Shown in pieces: positions 35,341 through 45,729 of a DNA stretch of 64,000 nt. This DNA comes from Buxus sempervirens (taxonomy: Eukaryota > Streptophyta > Magnoliopsida > Buxales > Buxaceae), in NCBI GenBank assembly GCA_947561395.2, contig OX387190.1, forward strand, positions 18,346,858 to 18,410,857. Direction: 5' to 3'. Position numbers and translations under genes: made by a program. The notes beneath the pieces were generated by a model, which saw only the letters and a list, made by a program, of their open reading frames with translations, did not search any database and was not told the origin of the DNA. How positions within the stretch are numbered: the stretch's first letter is position 1; every line of letters starts with the position of its first letter.

Positions 35341-35812
35341 GACTGGATCATATCCCCTTCACATAAATCTAAACAAAGTAAAAGTTCAAATATCCTGAGC
35401 CCAAGAATTTTTATCAAACTTCAACTTTTCAAATAGCCTGAACCCAAGGTCTAAGAGCCTGAGCCGAGCTCGTTTACAGCCTTACCAAACTCAAATTTTA
35501 ACCACCTTCTGTTAATACCACCCACGTTTTTTTTTTCTCCAGCTGTTCACGAAGATAACAAGGAACGAATACTGATCTGACCTCCGCGTAATTGGACAAC
35601 CCATTCTCTTACTAATCAGCCATCACAGCAGCATGCCGACCTGTTTTTCAGTCCTCGGCTCTAAGCAGTTAAATTTTGAGGGATGTGAAGCGTATCCATT
35701 TTCTTTAGAATTTACATAATGATTACAATTTTGCTATGAAGAACCTTTCAGAAAATATAAGACCATGCTCGTTGACAATTCATCAAATTTGTTAATAGGA
35801 TTATTTTTCTGC
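35341..35812. other. Spacer between array and captured ABC exons
   Basis: A repeated phrase (TCAAACTTCAACTTTTCAAATAGCCTGAACCCAAG-like, near 35380-35450) is visible. No gene is recognised. Confidence 0.35.
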
Positions 35813-35870
35813 CATTGGAATCAGCACCATCGATAAGGTCATTATGCTGTCTCCAGAGCTGTGTATATCT
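35813..35870 (-). pseudogene. Second, diverged copy of the ABCB last exon (fragment)
   Basis: The minus strand reads RYTQLWRQHNDLIDGADSN, clearly homologous to RYAQLWGQQNNPIDGVDSN in the adjacent captured exon but with several replacements. It is a partial second copy placed 36 bases downstream of the first. Confidence 0.75.
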
Positions 35871-35905
35871 TCCTGCTTTTTATAGGGTTTCGGTGTGTGC
35901 TCTTC

Positions 35906-36624
35906 TCACACTCTTGCTTCAACTCTGACGTTTGAATCAACCCCGTCAATAGGATTATTTTGCTGTCCCCATAGCTGTGCATATCTTCCTGAATTTGATA
36001 ATAAAACTTCATGTGGCCCCTGTTCATGCACCTTCCCATTCTCTAGAACAATAACCTGGAAAAAAATAAATAAATAAAAAATGGAAAATAAAGTAAACAA
36101 CGAACAAGATAAGCCAATTGAAAAGAAATCATATCTGTACACACCCACACACAAGAAGCCAACCCACAACCACTGCCGCTGCAGCACCACCAACACCGCC
36201 CTCCTCCCCCCCACCAAACACAAAACACCACCCCACCACCAAAAAAGCAAAAAATTCAACCACACACCCCCACCACCAAACCCAACCACAGAAAAAAAAA
36301 AAGGAACACCAATTCCCTGCAGAATCAGTAACAAGGAAGATAATATGCAGATGGTGGTTAGTCTAGTCTAGCTTTCTCTACACCCAGTTATCAATCTACT
36401 CAGATAAGTCAAAAGCGAGAACCATCAGAAAAGAAAAAAAAACACACAAATACATTTATAACCAGTTCCCCCAGCAAGAAATGCTCACGTCATCACACTG
36501 CATAGCAGTTGTAAGCCTATGAGCAAGGAATATGGATGTCCTATTATTCGCTAGGGATTTCAGTGCACTTAATATCTCTGCTTCTGTTGTACTGTCTAGA
36601 GCACTCGTAGCTTCGTCACAAAGC
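35906..36624 (-). pseudogene. Captured 3' exons of a mitochondrial ABCB (ATM-type) transporter
   Basis: complement(join(35906..36055, 36489..36624)). The upstream exon encodes the Walker B/D-loop and switch region (CDEATSALDSTTEAEIL, then TSIFLAHRLTTAMQCD). The downstream exon has VIVLENGKVHEQGPHEVLL and the C-terminus with stop. Residue choice matches plant ABCB23/24/25 (ATM) half-transporters of the mitochondrial inner membrane, which export sulfur compounds for cytosolic Fe-S assembly. Both exons are in phase with GT-AG borders and have no stop. The membrane domain and Walker A are absent, so this is a captured fragment. The 433-base intron contains a C/A-rich low-complexity stretch (36140-36290). 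Confidence 0.85.
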
Positions 36625-37352
36625 CTAATTGGAAACAGATCAACAGGCAATATTATAATCTGCTGAAAACAATTGTTTTCCTCTTCCTTTTGCCATCCAT
36701 AAGAACTAAAATAAACCAAACTTTCAGAAAAGCCTGAAGAATCATTACAGATTTGACATGAGTAGAGGCACAATAAAACAACAGGAAAGAACAAAAACAG
36801 AGAAACGTAAATAATCATGTTATCATGAAGCTAGTGTGATGTTAACATATGACATGGAGAAAACAATGAAGAAGTCGATTTAAATTTTACAAGTCGAAAC
36901 AATATTTGACAAAATTGAACTGCCTCAACTCAAAAGATCTCTGAATATTTCACAATATACTTAAGAAGGGCTTCAGATATTTCGAACGTGAGGAAGAAAA
37001 ATCCATTCCATACACATGATTTAAGTAATGGCAGGATCTTTCACGTGACTGAACCAAAAGTTGATAATGTACAGCTAAAATCACTAATATTGAGGGAAAA
37101 AAGTACGCATCCACATTATCATGAACGTTTAAGCATCTCAATTACCCGTACTGGATAGATCCACGCTTGCTTGCATACACAAAACAAAGTTGTAAGAAGA
37201 CGAAGAGACATCGTGAAGGACACGTAAAAGAAGGACGAAACTAGCATCAGCATCATTGGTGCTAAGACAAATGACTTGAAGTGAAAATAGACTGACAATA
37301 GGGATTTTTCCTTATATTGATGTGGTAAACAATTTAAATAAACTATGCATAC
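36625..37352. other. Spacer between two captured fragments
   Basis: No recognisable coding sequence. About 40 bases at 37103-37143 (GTACGCATCCACATT and GTTTAAGCATCTCAATTA) recur at 37741-37781, so the ERD6-like fragment lies between direct repeats. Confidence 0.4.
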
Positions 37353-37571
37353 CTCAGACAATATAATCCACGGAATGGGTTCCATTCCCAACGACTATGC
37401 TATTACAAAAGCCTGAAAGATAAAAGTTATGTAAAAATAAGGTTACAAATCATTGACAGAAAAAAACTAACAAGACTTCAGAAAATTTCACATAACTAGA
37501 CATACCACGAGTCCAACTACAGACAGTATGCTCATAATACTATGAAAGTGAGGATCTTCTGATACAACACT
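37353..37571 (-). pseudogene. Captured exons of an ERD6-like sugar transporter
   Basis: Exon 37506-37571 encodes VVSEDPHFHSIMSILSVVG and exon 37353-37412 encodes SLGMEPIPWIILSE, both with GT-AG borders on the minus strand. These match consecutive segments of plant ERD6-like monosaccharide transporters (tonoplast sugar porters; the PIPW motif precedes TM10). A TAG stop replaces an aromatic residue near the start of the second exon, so it is not functional. No further exons are recognised. Confidence 0.8.
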
Positions 37572-37870
37572 CTGACAGCAATAGGAACAGCAGAAAAGGC
37601 ATTTCAAAAAGAAGAATATAAATCGCTTCTACTAAATTCCTGGAATTTTCATAATCTAATACAAAAGTAAACAAAAATTAGAAGAAGGTCACAAAATTAA
37701 GAGACTTTAGAAAGAATGCAACTCAAGAAGGTCGAAATTCGTACGCATCCACATTCTCAGGAAGGTTTAAGCATCTCAATTAGAACGGGAACTTGATTGT
37801 GTTTGCAGGGTGGAGCAACAGGTATGCTAACAATTCATGCCGAAAGTGTCCAATATTTTCCTGTTACAAT

Positions 37871-40470
37871 TTAAATGAAACACTTGCTAAAAAAAATTCT
37901 GTAAGTCTTAACCACATCATGTTGCATAGGAAAATATATACTTGCCTGCCCAAACCTAGTCGACAATTGATGCCCATCCCAATATTCCATGTACTTCATT
38001 ACGAATACACCACAATCGTCACTACACAACAAATGGAAAAGATCAAGAGAAGGTAGACATGGCAAATAACTAGAAAGTACAGGTGTTATTGGGGGTAAGG
38101 TAAAGCTATAATTCAATGTAGTAATTATTCATGATCGAACAATAATGATTTCATGTTTTTTCCCACTGTATTTTAAGCATGTAATATTATTGCAACACCG
38201 AGGATACTTTTAATTTCATTTCAAGATTTATTCTTCAATAAATATCACCATTATTCAGATGATAATACCCAATGAATCTAGCTAAAATAATTTTAATAAT
38301 TGGAATTACAAATAAAATCAAAATAAATTAGACTCCACCAATACGTATCTTGCTAAAGAATTTTAATAATTGGAATTATTTATATCATAATACCCAATGA
38401 TATACCTATAATATTTGAGTTTCAATCTCAACGACTAAAAGAATGTGGCACCCCGGAACCAGGTCGACCCATATCAGGTTTATATTGGCTCCTGGGCGCT
38501 AGCTTAGGGCCCAAAGTAATGAAAACCAACTTCAGAACTAACCAAACACACAAAATAACCTCTTAAATTTTTTTCAGAAAAACGGCTATATAACGCCTGT
38601 AAATAGGAGTATGGGCTAAGCCCTCAAACACAAATGACCACCTGATAAATACAATTTATACATCCACGCAAAATAACTAAACCATCCTAATATACAATTG
38701 TATAATCTCACTAAGTTTACATCGTCTCTCCATCTTCCCATCTACACCATCTTTGAGCTCCACAGGTTGCTTATTTGGAAATAAGCAAATAAGCAACCTA
38801 AGGGCATTATCCAATATCTCTATAATGGTCATGTAATTTAAGGTAACATATGAGTGATAAAATTGGGAACTTACGAAGTACTTTGACAGGGCACAGACAC
38901 AGGCACCACTGACCACTCCTGCACTCTCTTGTCACAGCCACGTTTAAGCTCCTCAAAGACTTTTGAAAAAAAAGTTGTCTGCAATGAAAATTGAACCATT
39001 CAATATCAATTTATATAATACATTGAAACTATATAGCTTTTTACATACCAATTTCGTTGATACAGCACGGTAATCACCAGGCCGACTCTTCGGTACCGAA
39101 TCTAACACTTCGATCCGTTGGTCCTTGATGTTCAAAACAACCAAGAACCAATGGTTCCTCCTCAAGATCGGTAGGAAAACCTATCAAATGACAATACAAG
39201 GTGTACTAGGCGTTAATAATTATGTAAATGAGAGTAATAAAATATTCGAAATTTATCATACCATATGACATCGAAGCAAACTACATCCTACAACATCTCG
39301 TGAAAATTGACTTCGTACAGCATCTTCTACAGTCACTGTTCCTTTTAGGATTGCAGCCTGTAAACCACAAGTACAATATATTAGTCCGCTGTAGTACTCC
39401 ATATGCATTGATAATTAATTATTCTAAGCGTCCTAACATACAATCCTATATACGTACAGATGTGTAGGGTGTAATGTAATGACGACGGATAGTTGATGCA
39501 TGTTCCCGCGTAGATTTGACACGAGCAAGCACATACATGTGCATAACCTATTCCACAATCACCTGAGTGAGAAAACTAATCCAAGTACCATTGTAACCTA
39601 AAACAAATGATACACTTTTCGATACAAATAACTTACCAGGTCGCTAACCCTTCGTCGTGGAAAAAGACCAAGTAGATCGAATCGAGTCGCAAAGCAATCA
39701 CCGAAATCAACAAGTTTTTCCCTACATGCGTCAATTCCACTTATAAGGGGAAAAAAAAAAAAAACAACAACCAACTATAAACACAATATTGAATGGTGTA
39801 AATCTGTTAATTACTCTCAATTACAGAAGATATATACTTACATCGGCGACAACCCTGGTGTCATGGCATACATCCACGCTTTTGTCTCTCGTTCAGGTAA
39901 TGGGGGGAATCTATGCGTCTCGACAAAGGGTGACCTCAATTTATGTACAAGGTGCTTTACTCGCTTCCCCCTACCTCTGGGACAAGATTGCATCGTACTT
40001 GGACCCTCAGATGTATTTGCGGGTTCATCAGTTGGCACACTTCCAGCAAAAGGAGGTGATGAAAACTCTGCGTGTGCATCAACAGTGCCATCGCCATCTG
40101 GAGGTGGTGGAGGAGGCACATCATCATTACAAGGCCAGTCGGGCTCCGCATCTGGAGGTGGTGGAGGAGCCACATCATCAGTACAACGCCAGTCAGGCTC
40201 AGCATCTGGCGGTGGTGGATGTCGATGGGAGTGGCGTAAAGAGCCAGCAAAGTCGGTACAATGCCGTGTGAAGTCACGGGCAAAGCCGATCATACGAACA
40301 ATGTGACTTCGTAATACCTACGACAATGAAAACATATTGATGAAAGGAGATGTATAGAAGAATGTGTAAAATAAAAGAAATAATGCAATGGCTTGCCTTA
40401 CCGGATCTATATCTGTCGGCACGTGAGTCACATCATCTGCCGCCCGCTCCTGATCCCGTGCAAAATCCAT
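37871..40470 (-). CDS. Ulp1/C48-type SUMO-protease-like gene of the Mutator element, 400 residues, eight exons
   Basis: Model complement(join(37871..38021, 38875..38978, 39049..39180, 39262..39357, 39458..39547, 39637..39721, 39842..40317, 40402..40470)). Every border is GT-AG and all phases agree. Exon 2 holds three PPPPPDAEPDW-type repeats, a flexible linker. The C-terminal half is the cysteine protease: histidine in RRNHWFLVVLNIKD (about 282), aspartate in EVLDS (about 299), glutamine in PCQSTS (about 348) and cysteine in DDCGVFVMKYMEYWDG (about 354). The full triad is intact. Such proteases cleave SUMO or related modifiers; in Mutator elements their role is unproven. Start at 40470: first ATG, in frame, next to the intron. 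Exon 4 uses the acceptor at 39548, because the one nine codons upstream would include a stop. Confidence 0.87.
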
Positions 40471-42145
40471 GCCTAAGGCACATAACATTCACACACAAAA
40501 TATGATTTTAAACTTTAATACAAGATGCCACCTTGCCTCATTCCTGTTTAATAGGCCTTTAAGTTACATCCATTCCATATGGAAAATGCCTGAATTACAG
40601 ATGGTGAAGGGTCTCTTCTGCCATGTTTTCTGGCCACAAAATGCCTGAACTAGGTATCAAATTTGGCAAGCTATGCCTTTTTCACTATGATTCTCTGTAT
40701 TTGTTTAATTCTTATCTGGTTGTTTGTTCCTTGTAAAAAACTTTTATTTCATTTCTTTGTTTGCTTTTATGCATTTTTCATTGCTTGATAGATTTATTTC
40801 TGCAACAACTTATTGGCTGGTTGTTCATTTTAAGTTGCCTGTATTGGTAATTGAAATTTTCAGGTGATTCAAAGGAAATTAATTGATGTAGCCACACCAT
40901 TAACCCCCATAGATGGTAACATTGGACCTGATGCTGTTCATCTTCTTGCTTTAAAGGAGGGTTGTGCTGCTTTTTGTTGGTTGCTTTGTTATATATATTT
41001 GTTGAAAGTCTTTAGTCATTGGGCAACTTGTCAATTCAGATTTCTTATGATCCATATTCTTGTTTTCATTGTTTTCAATGTTATCTTTTGGTTTATTACA
41101 TCTATTAATTCGTTTTGGAGATTGAGATTGGATGATAGGAGAGGTGGGTTTTGATTCAGATTCAGCAGAAAATAATGATATGAGGAGGAGGAGGTGATGG
41201 GCATAACAACATCTACTGCTGATAAACATTTGCAGTAAGGCTTGATGCTCTGTGCAATGCAGAAAATAACTGATTTTGGCATGGCAGTAGCAGTAAGGTT
41301 TAATTCCTCTCTCTATCTTTAATGGGTTTATTTATGTTTATTTAACCAAAAAATTAGACGGTAAAACAGAGGTAATAGATACACTTATTTGTGCTAAAAG
41401 TATTTACATTTACTTAATTATATTGTGGTCAATATCTACTACAAAAATTGAGGTGCAGTCTCCTATCAAGATGTCCTGAGTCTAAGCCTGAGAACACAAA
41501 GGTGGCAATGTTAAATTCAGGCCACTTTGTGAAACTACCCCTTTGGAAATAGGGATCTGTTATCAAAGGTATCATCACCATCAGATCTTTGATTTGGCAC
41601 AAAGGTTATAAAGTCTTATCTACTGCAGCTGATAGGTTCCAGGTCATGGGTCATTACCTGACACGAGGCTAATATGATGGTTGTGATCTATGACGACAGT
41701 GAAAGTATTTGTGGTGGTTGCATGGGGAGTGGAGCATTCACCCTTAAAAGAAGGCATGATTGAAGGCTTTGTTGGTATGGAGTAAGGACTAGGTAGGCGT
41801 CGGTCATGTTCCATATTTCTTAATGCCTCACAACACACTCCAAAAGCCTATTATCATGTTCCATATTTCTTATGCAACTGACCTGATTGGGGGAAGAGGA
41901 GGACTCAAAATGTTATGTGGCTGTTAAATATACCTTTTATTTACTAAATTGTAAAGACTATGGTTGCTCTCTCTTTGCCTCTCTTATAAGATGAGAAATT
42001 TTCATTCCTTTTGATTTGAATTGTCACAGGATATGAAGAAGATACAGCAAAAGCAAAAGTTCAGTTTTTGGTCCAAATGAGGAGAAAAAACCAGCATCTC
42101 AAGCAACCCTGAATAGCCTGCACAAGAGATATCCGAAGATACTAT
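40471..42145. other. Right subterminal region with one unidentified exon-like segment
   Basis: 40864-40956 (plus strand) is an exon-like open segment bounded by TTTTCAG/ and AAG/GAGG and reading QRKLIDVATPLTPIDGNIGP. It looks like a captured host exon, but I cannot name the gene. Other open frames here are short and lack features. Confidence 0.45.
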
Positions 42146-43361
42146 TGTTTGGTGCTGTTTGCTTTTCAGTTTAAAATAGAAGAGATCAAAAACCTCCAAT
42201 AACAATCTGTTAAGTATTGGAAGTCTCATCGGTAGAGCCAACAAACTCATTGAATTTGGGAAGAACTTCTAAAGAAGCATGGTTATACAAGGCCATTGCT
42301 AGAGTGGAAGCAAAAAATTTAATGGCTTCAGAACACATTCGCAACTCAGAGCACTACATCATTCATGGACTTTTTTCAGTGTAATGGAGCTGCTTGCTCG
42401 CTTCTATAGTTGGACAACGATGGTGTAAACATTTACTACAGCCAATATTCGAAAAACATGCAAATAACTCATATTCAAATTCGAAAGGGCACATTTCGCT
42501 AAGGCTAACAACAGAATCATTGAAATTTAAGACATTTCTACAAGAAGATTACCATTTAAATATGTGCAAATATGCAAATGCGCAAATTTAAATTCAATTT
42601 CGCAAAATAAAATTCAAAGGAGGCACTCGGCAGCTACCTGGTCGCCAACGGCAGCACTCCCTACGGCGACGAACAGCAGGTCGTCGACGGCAACAAACTT
42701 CAACCGCGGTGGCTCTCCAACGACGAATTCCTCAATGTGTGCAAACAGAGAGGAGAGGAAAACAATGCACGAAACGAGAGGGTTTCGTCGAAGAGAGGAA
42801 TGGGGGAAGGAGAGGGTTTCGCCCTTCTGGAGAAGAAGATGAGAATGGTCGGGGTTCGTGGGGGTTCGTCGGGCTTGGAGACGAAGCAAACTTGCTCCGG
42901 CAACAACCCTAGCTCGCCGGCGAAGAAGGGATTGGCCGGTCGTTCGTCGTCGGCTTCGGGTTTAGGGTTGGGATTCGCAGGGTTCTCACTTTTTGAAATT
43001 CCGCACAGGACGAGAGGAGAGGAGAGGAGAGAACGAGGAGAGAACGCGGGAAGAACCCTAGCTCGCCGGATTTTGAGAAGATTAGCCGGCGTTCGTCGTC
43101 GGGTTTAGGGTTTCGAAGGTGGGTTTTTTCGCTCGCACAGGACGAGGGCGAGAGGCGAGGAGAGGAGAGGAGGGAGAGAGCGGGGCACGTGCAAACATGC
43201 CCTTATATCCAAGGGCATTTTGGGCATTGAAATTTCCCCAAACGTGCAATGATCCCTTTCTGGTAATAATTCTCAAAAGTGGCATGTTTTTGAAATTTTG
43301 CATCTTTATGGCATGTTTTTGTAATAATCGCTGTAAAGTGGCATGTTTTTGAAATTTTCCC
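42146..43361 (-). repeat. Right terminal inverted repeat, 1216 bp
   Basis: Reverse complement of the left TIR. All overlapping open frames translate identically except one codon (position 42506, pairing with 22176). It ends at GAAATTTTCCC before the putative TSD ttctttgtt. Confidence 0.92.
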
Positions 43362-44812
43362 TTCTTTGTTTTGAGAAATAGTGGGCCTAGAATCCTTCTC
43401 ATTGGTCTAACTTAGGCTGACAGTGATATTGGAGCTCTTCGTTGTATTGACCAACTAGGCCTTAAGCCCGCTCAACCGATTCCGAACCACCACTTCTTCT
43501 GAGTTATGTGATTCCGAGTTTGTTGATTGCGCCAACTCAGTAGACTTCACCCTTTGCATTTTCTTCAAAAAAAAAAAAATTTATTCTATGCTTCCTGCAA
43601 GATACACAGTTAGTTGGGGAATATAGGGGCTGCATATCAGCAGTTGGCATGCTAAATTTTTTCCTCGGTGTAAGATTGGGGCATGCATTCAGGTTGTGAC
43701 CAAGAAATCCACAGAAAAAGCAAAAATCAGGAGGGCCTTCGAATGCAAAAGTTACCCAGATTTTCTTATGATTGAGATCTTCAAAGTAGACCCTTGTAGG
43801 AATTGGTTTCTTGAGATGTAGTTCCCATTTGAGACAAGTCGACTGAACTCAGGATCGTCCAATAGTTTTACTTCCATAAATGTTCCAAAAGTAGAACCCA
43901 GCCTGGATAACAACTTTTCATCCATGAAAACCGTGGGTAAATCTTGGAATTGAACCCAAACCACCATTGTCGAAAAACAGTGTTTCTTCGCCTCCGATAC
44001 TGTATCAATCTGCTCAATGAGAGTGAAATTACTATTAATGAACCAAGGTCGATTGGATAAAATATAATCTAGCATCTCCTTAGTTTCAATAGAAATTAAA
44101 AATCTGGAAACCGATATGGTAGAAATGATTGTTTTTCTTGGAAGATGCCAAGCTCATTCGATGAAACTCCAAACAGCATTCACCGAAACTGGAGTACCAA
44201 AGGTGTAAATAATTAGGGGAAATCTCCATTTCGATGCAAGTTCATTCATTTCCTCCTCTTGCAGCAAAAATACCTCTCCCGGTCGAGAAGGTATGAGTAA
44301 GGAACACATATAGTCTTCTAGGTCTTCCATAATAAAACAACCCAGGAGCTATTCTATAATCAGGAGCTCAGAAGACAAACGGATTAGAAATACATTTACG
44401 AGAAACCCAGAAAAAGGAGTATAGAAGAAGGATTATACCATCGGAAGATTCGAAAACCCTAGATAAGCCAAAAGAGATTACCCAACAGAAGATACACACA
44501 AGAAGAAACAGACTGAAATAAACAATAACCAAGTGTGAGTTTGAACAGATCTATAGATAGTCCTCGAGAACCAGGAAGCTTGCAAGGAGAACAAGGCGCT
44601 GAGAAAGTGGGGCAGTATTAGCCTTTGCAACAATCCTTTCAGAGCAGGACCGAATCGAGGAACATGAAGGGCGTAAACGTCCCACAGTCTATGAGACCAG
44701 TGTATAAAAACTCATTGGTTACTCGGAATACACGGCCGAGTAACCAGGATTGGTAACTTTGCTGGTAAACTCACCCTAAAAACTAGGGGGAGTTTTACTA
44801 GCTAGTCACCAG
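43362..44812 (-). pseudogene. LINE 1 5' region and ORF1 (DUF4283 plus zinc knuckle)
   Basis: Frame 43752-44075 encodes VVWVQFQDLPTVFMDEKLL, the DUF4283-type nucleic-acid-binding domain of plant LINE ORF1. A CCHC knuckle (CFFCGFLGHNLNACP) follows at about 43680-43730. ORF1 coats LINE RNA. The frame is broken between domains. The left end is cut by the Mutator-like element, and the rest of ORF1 and ORF2 lie beyond it. The stretch 44340-44812 is presumably 5' UTR and includes a 10-base-arm hairpin (44717-44745). Confidence 0.82.
44717..44745. repeat. Perfect inverted repeat, 10-base arms, in the LINE 1 5' region
   Basis: GGTTACTCGG is followed 9 bases later by CCGAGTAACC. It lies just inside the 5' end of LINE 1 and close to a TATAAAAA word at 44703. 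Confidence 0.6.
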
Positions 44813-45474
44813 ATTTTTTTTTTTTGATAATAAAATATGCAAGTTATCATTTATCAAGCGTAAACCGAGGCAGCGCCCTGCCTACAAAATCATGCTTAAC
44901 CAAATCAGACACTCTGGAACACAGTTCCTCCAAAAAAATAGGGATAATGATCCAAGGCAAAACTTGTCAAACCATCAGCCACAGTGTTGGCTTCTCTGAA
45001 GATTTTAGAAATATGAATGGAGATGAAGAGAGAACAGAGATGACGAGCTTCATCCAAGATATGGTCTACCTTCCATAAGCTCTGATTGCTATCCTTTATA
45101 CAGTTGACAATGGTTTGGGAATCACTCTCAACGATGATCTTCTGTGCGTTTAAAGCTAACGCACACTTAAGGCCTTCGACGAAAGCCCAAGCTTCAGCAG
45201 TAACTGCATTTGCCTTCCCAATTTTATGCGCCAAAGCACACTGAACATTCCCATATGAGTTTCTTACGACGACTCCCACAGTTGCCTCCCTAGGAGATCC
45301 CCTAGCTGCTCCATCAATATTGACTTTGAGCCAATCCTTGATTGGTTTTTGCCATCTGATGTAAACCTCACGGCCTTTCTTTATTCTTCCATCTTGGACT
45401 CCATTGAATAGAGAGTTTGTATCTTCTTGCAGTTTGTGAAAATAGGAGGTAGTTAGTGAATGGATGGCATAATG
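44813..45474 (-). pseudogene. LINE 2, 3' end: RNase H domain and poly(A)
   Basis: The plus-strand T-run at 44813-44824 is the poly(A) tail of a minus-strand LINE. Frame 44905-45279 encodes an RNase H (RVT_3) domain: VESDSQTIVNCIKDS, then IFREANTVADGLTSFA. Upstream, DWLKVNIDGAARGSP supplies the first catalytic aspartate. The frame continues across solo LTR B into 62172-62515, and the TSD taatg (45470-45474) marks the split. Confidence 0.88.
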
Positions 45475-45729
45475 TGTAAAACCCCGACCCGGATTATATC
45501 TTAATTATTAAGATTAATTATCTAAAGTGTGATTATTAGACTAATTAAATATTTGTGTTACGAAGATAAGGTAGATGTGGATTATTTTTGAGGATTTAGA
45601 GAAATCAATTGAACTTTATAAAGGTTATTAAGGTAAGTTTAATTAATGTTATTTCTCAATTCCAATTATCTCAGATACTCTCCAATTAGCTTAAATGAAT
45701 TGGAAATCAAATTCTGAAAAGTTAGACTT

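Larger units (their letters stand above)
21321..43361. mobile_element. 22 kb Mutator-like element with 1216-bp TIRs and four genes
   Basis: The ends are inverted repeats 21321-22536 and 42146-43361, collinear without indels (paired coordinates always sum to 64682). The flanks ttctttaat (21312-21320) and ttctttgtt (43362-43370) match at 7 of 9 bases, fitting a decayed 9-bp Mutator TSD. LINE 1 ORF1 lies on both sides. Inside are a MuDR-type transposase, an HMG-box/plant-mobile-domain gene, a GRF zinc-finger gene, a Ulp1-type protease gene, captured host exons and a tandem array. Plant Mutator elements carrying Ulp1-like genes are known (Kaonashi in Arabidopsis, CUMULE in melon). The four genes together with captures in one element are what stand out here. 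Confidence 0.92.

Noticed and set aside
38441-38850. Possible small LTR inside the last Ulp1 intron
   Set aside because: The TGTGGCACCCCGGAACC start resembles a chromovirus LTR start, but no matching end or TSD could be found, so it is not listed.
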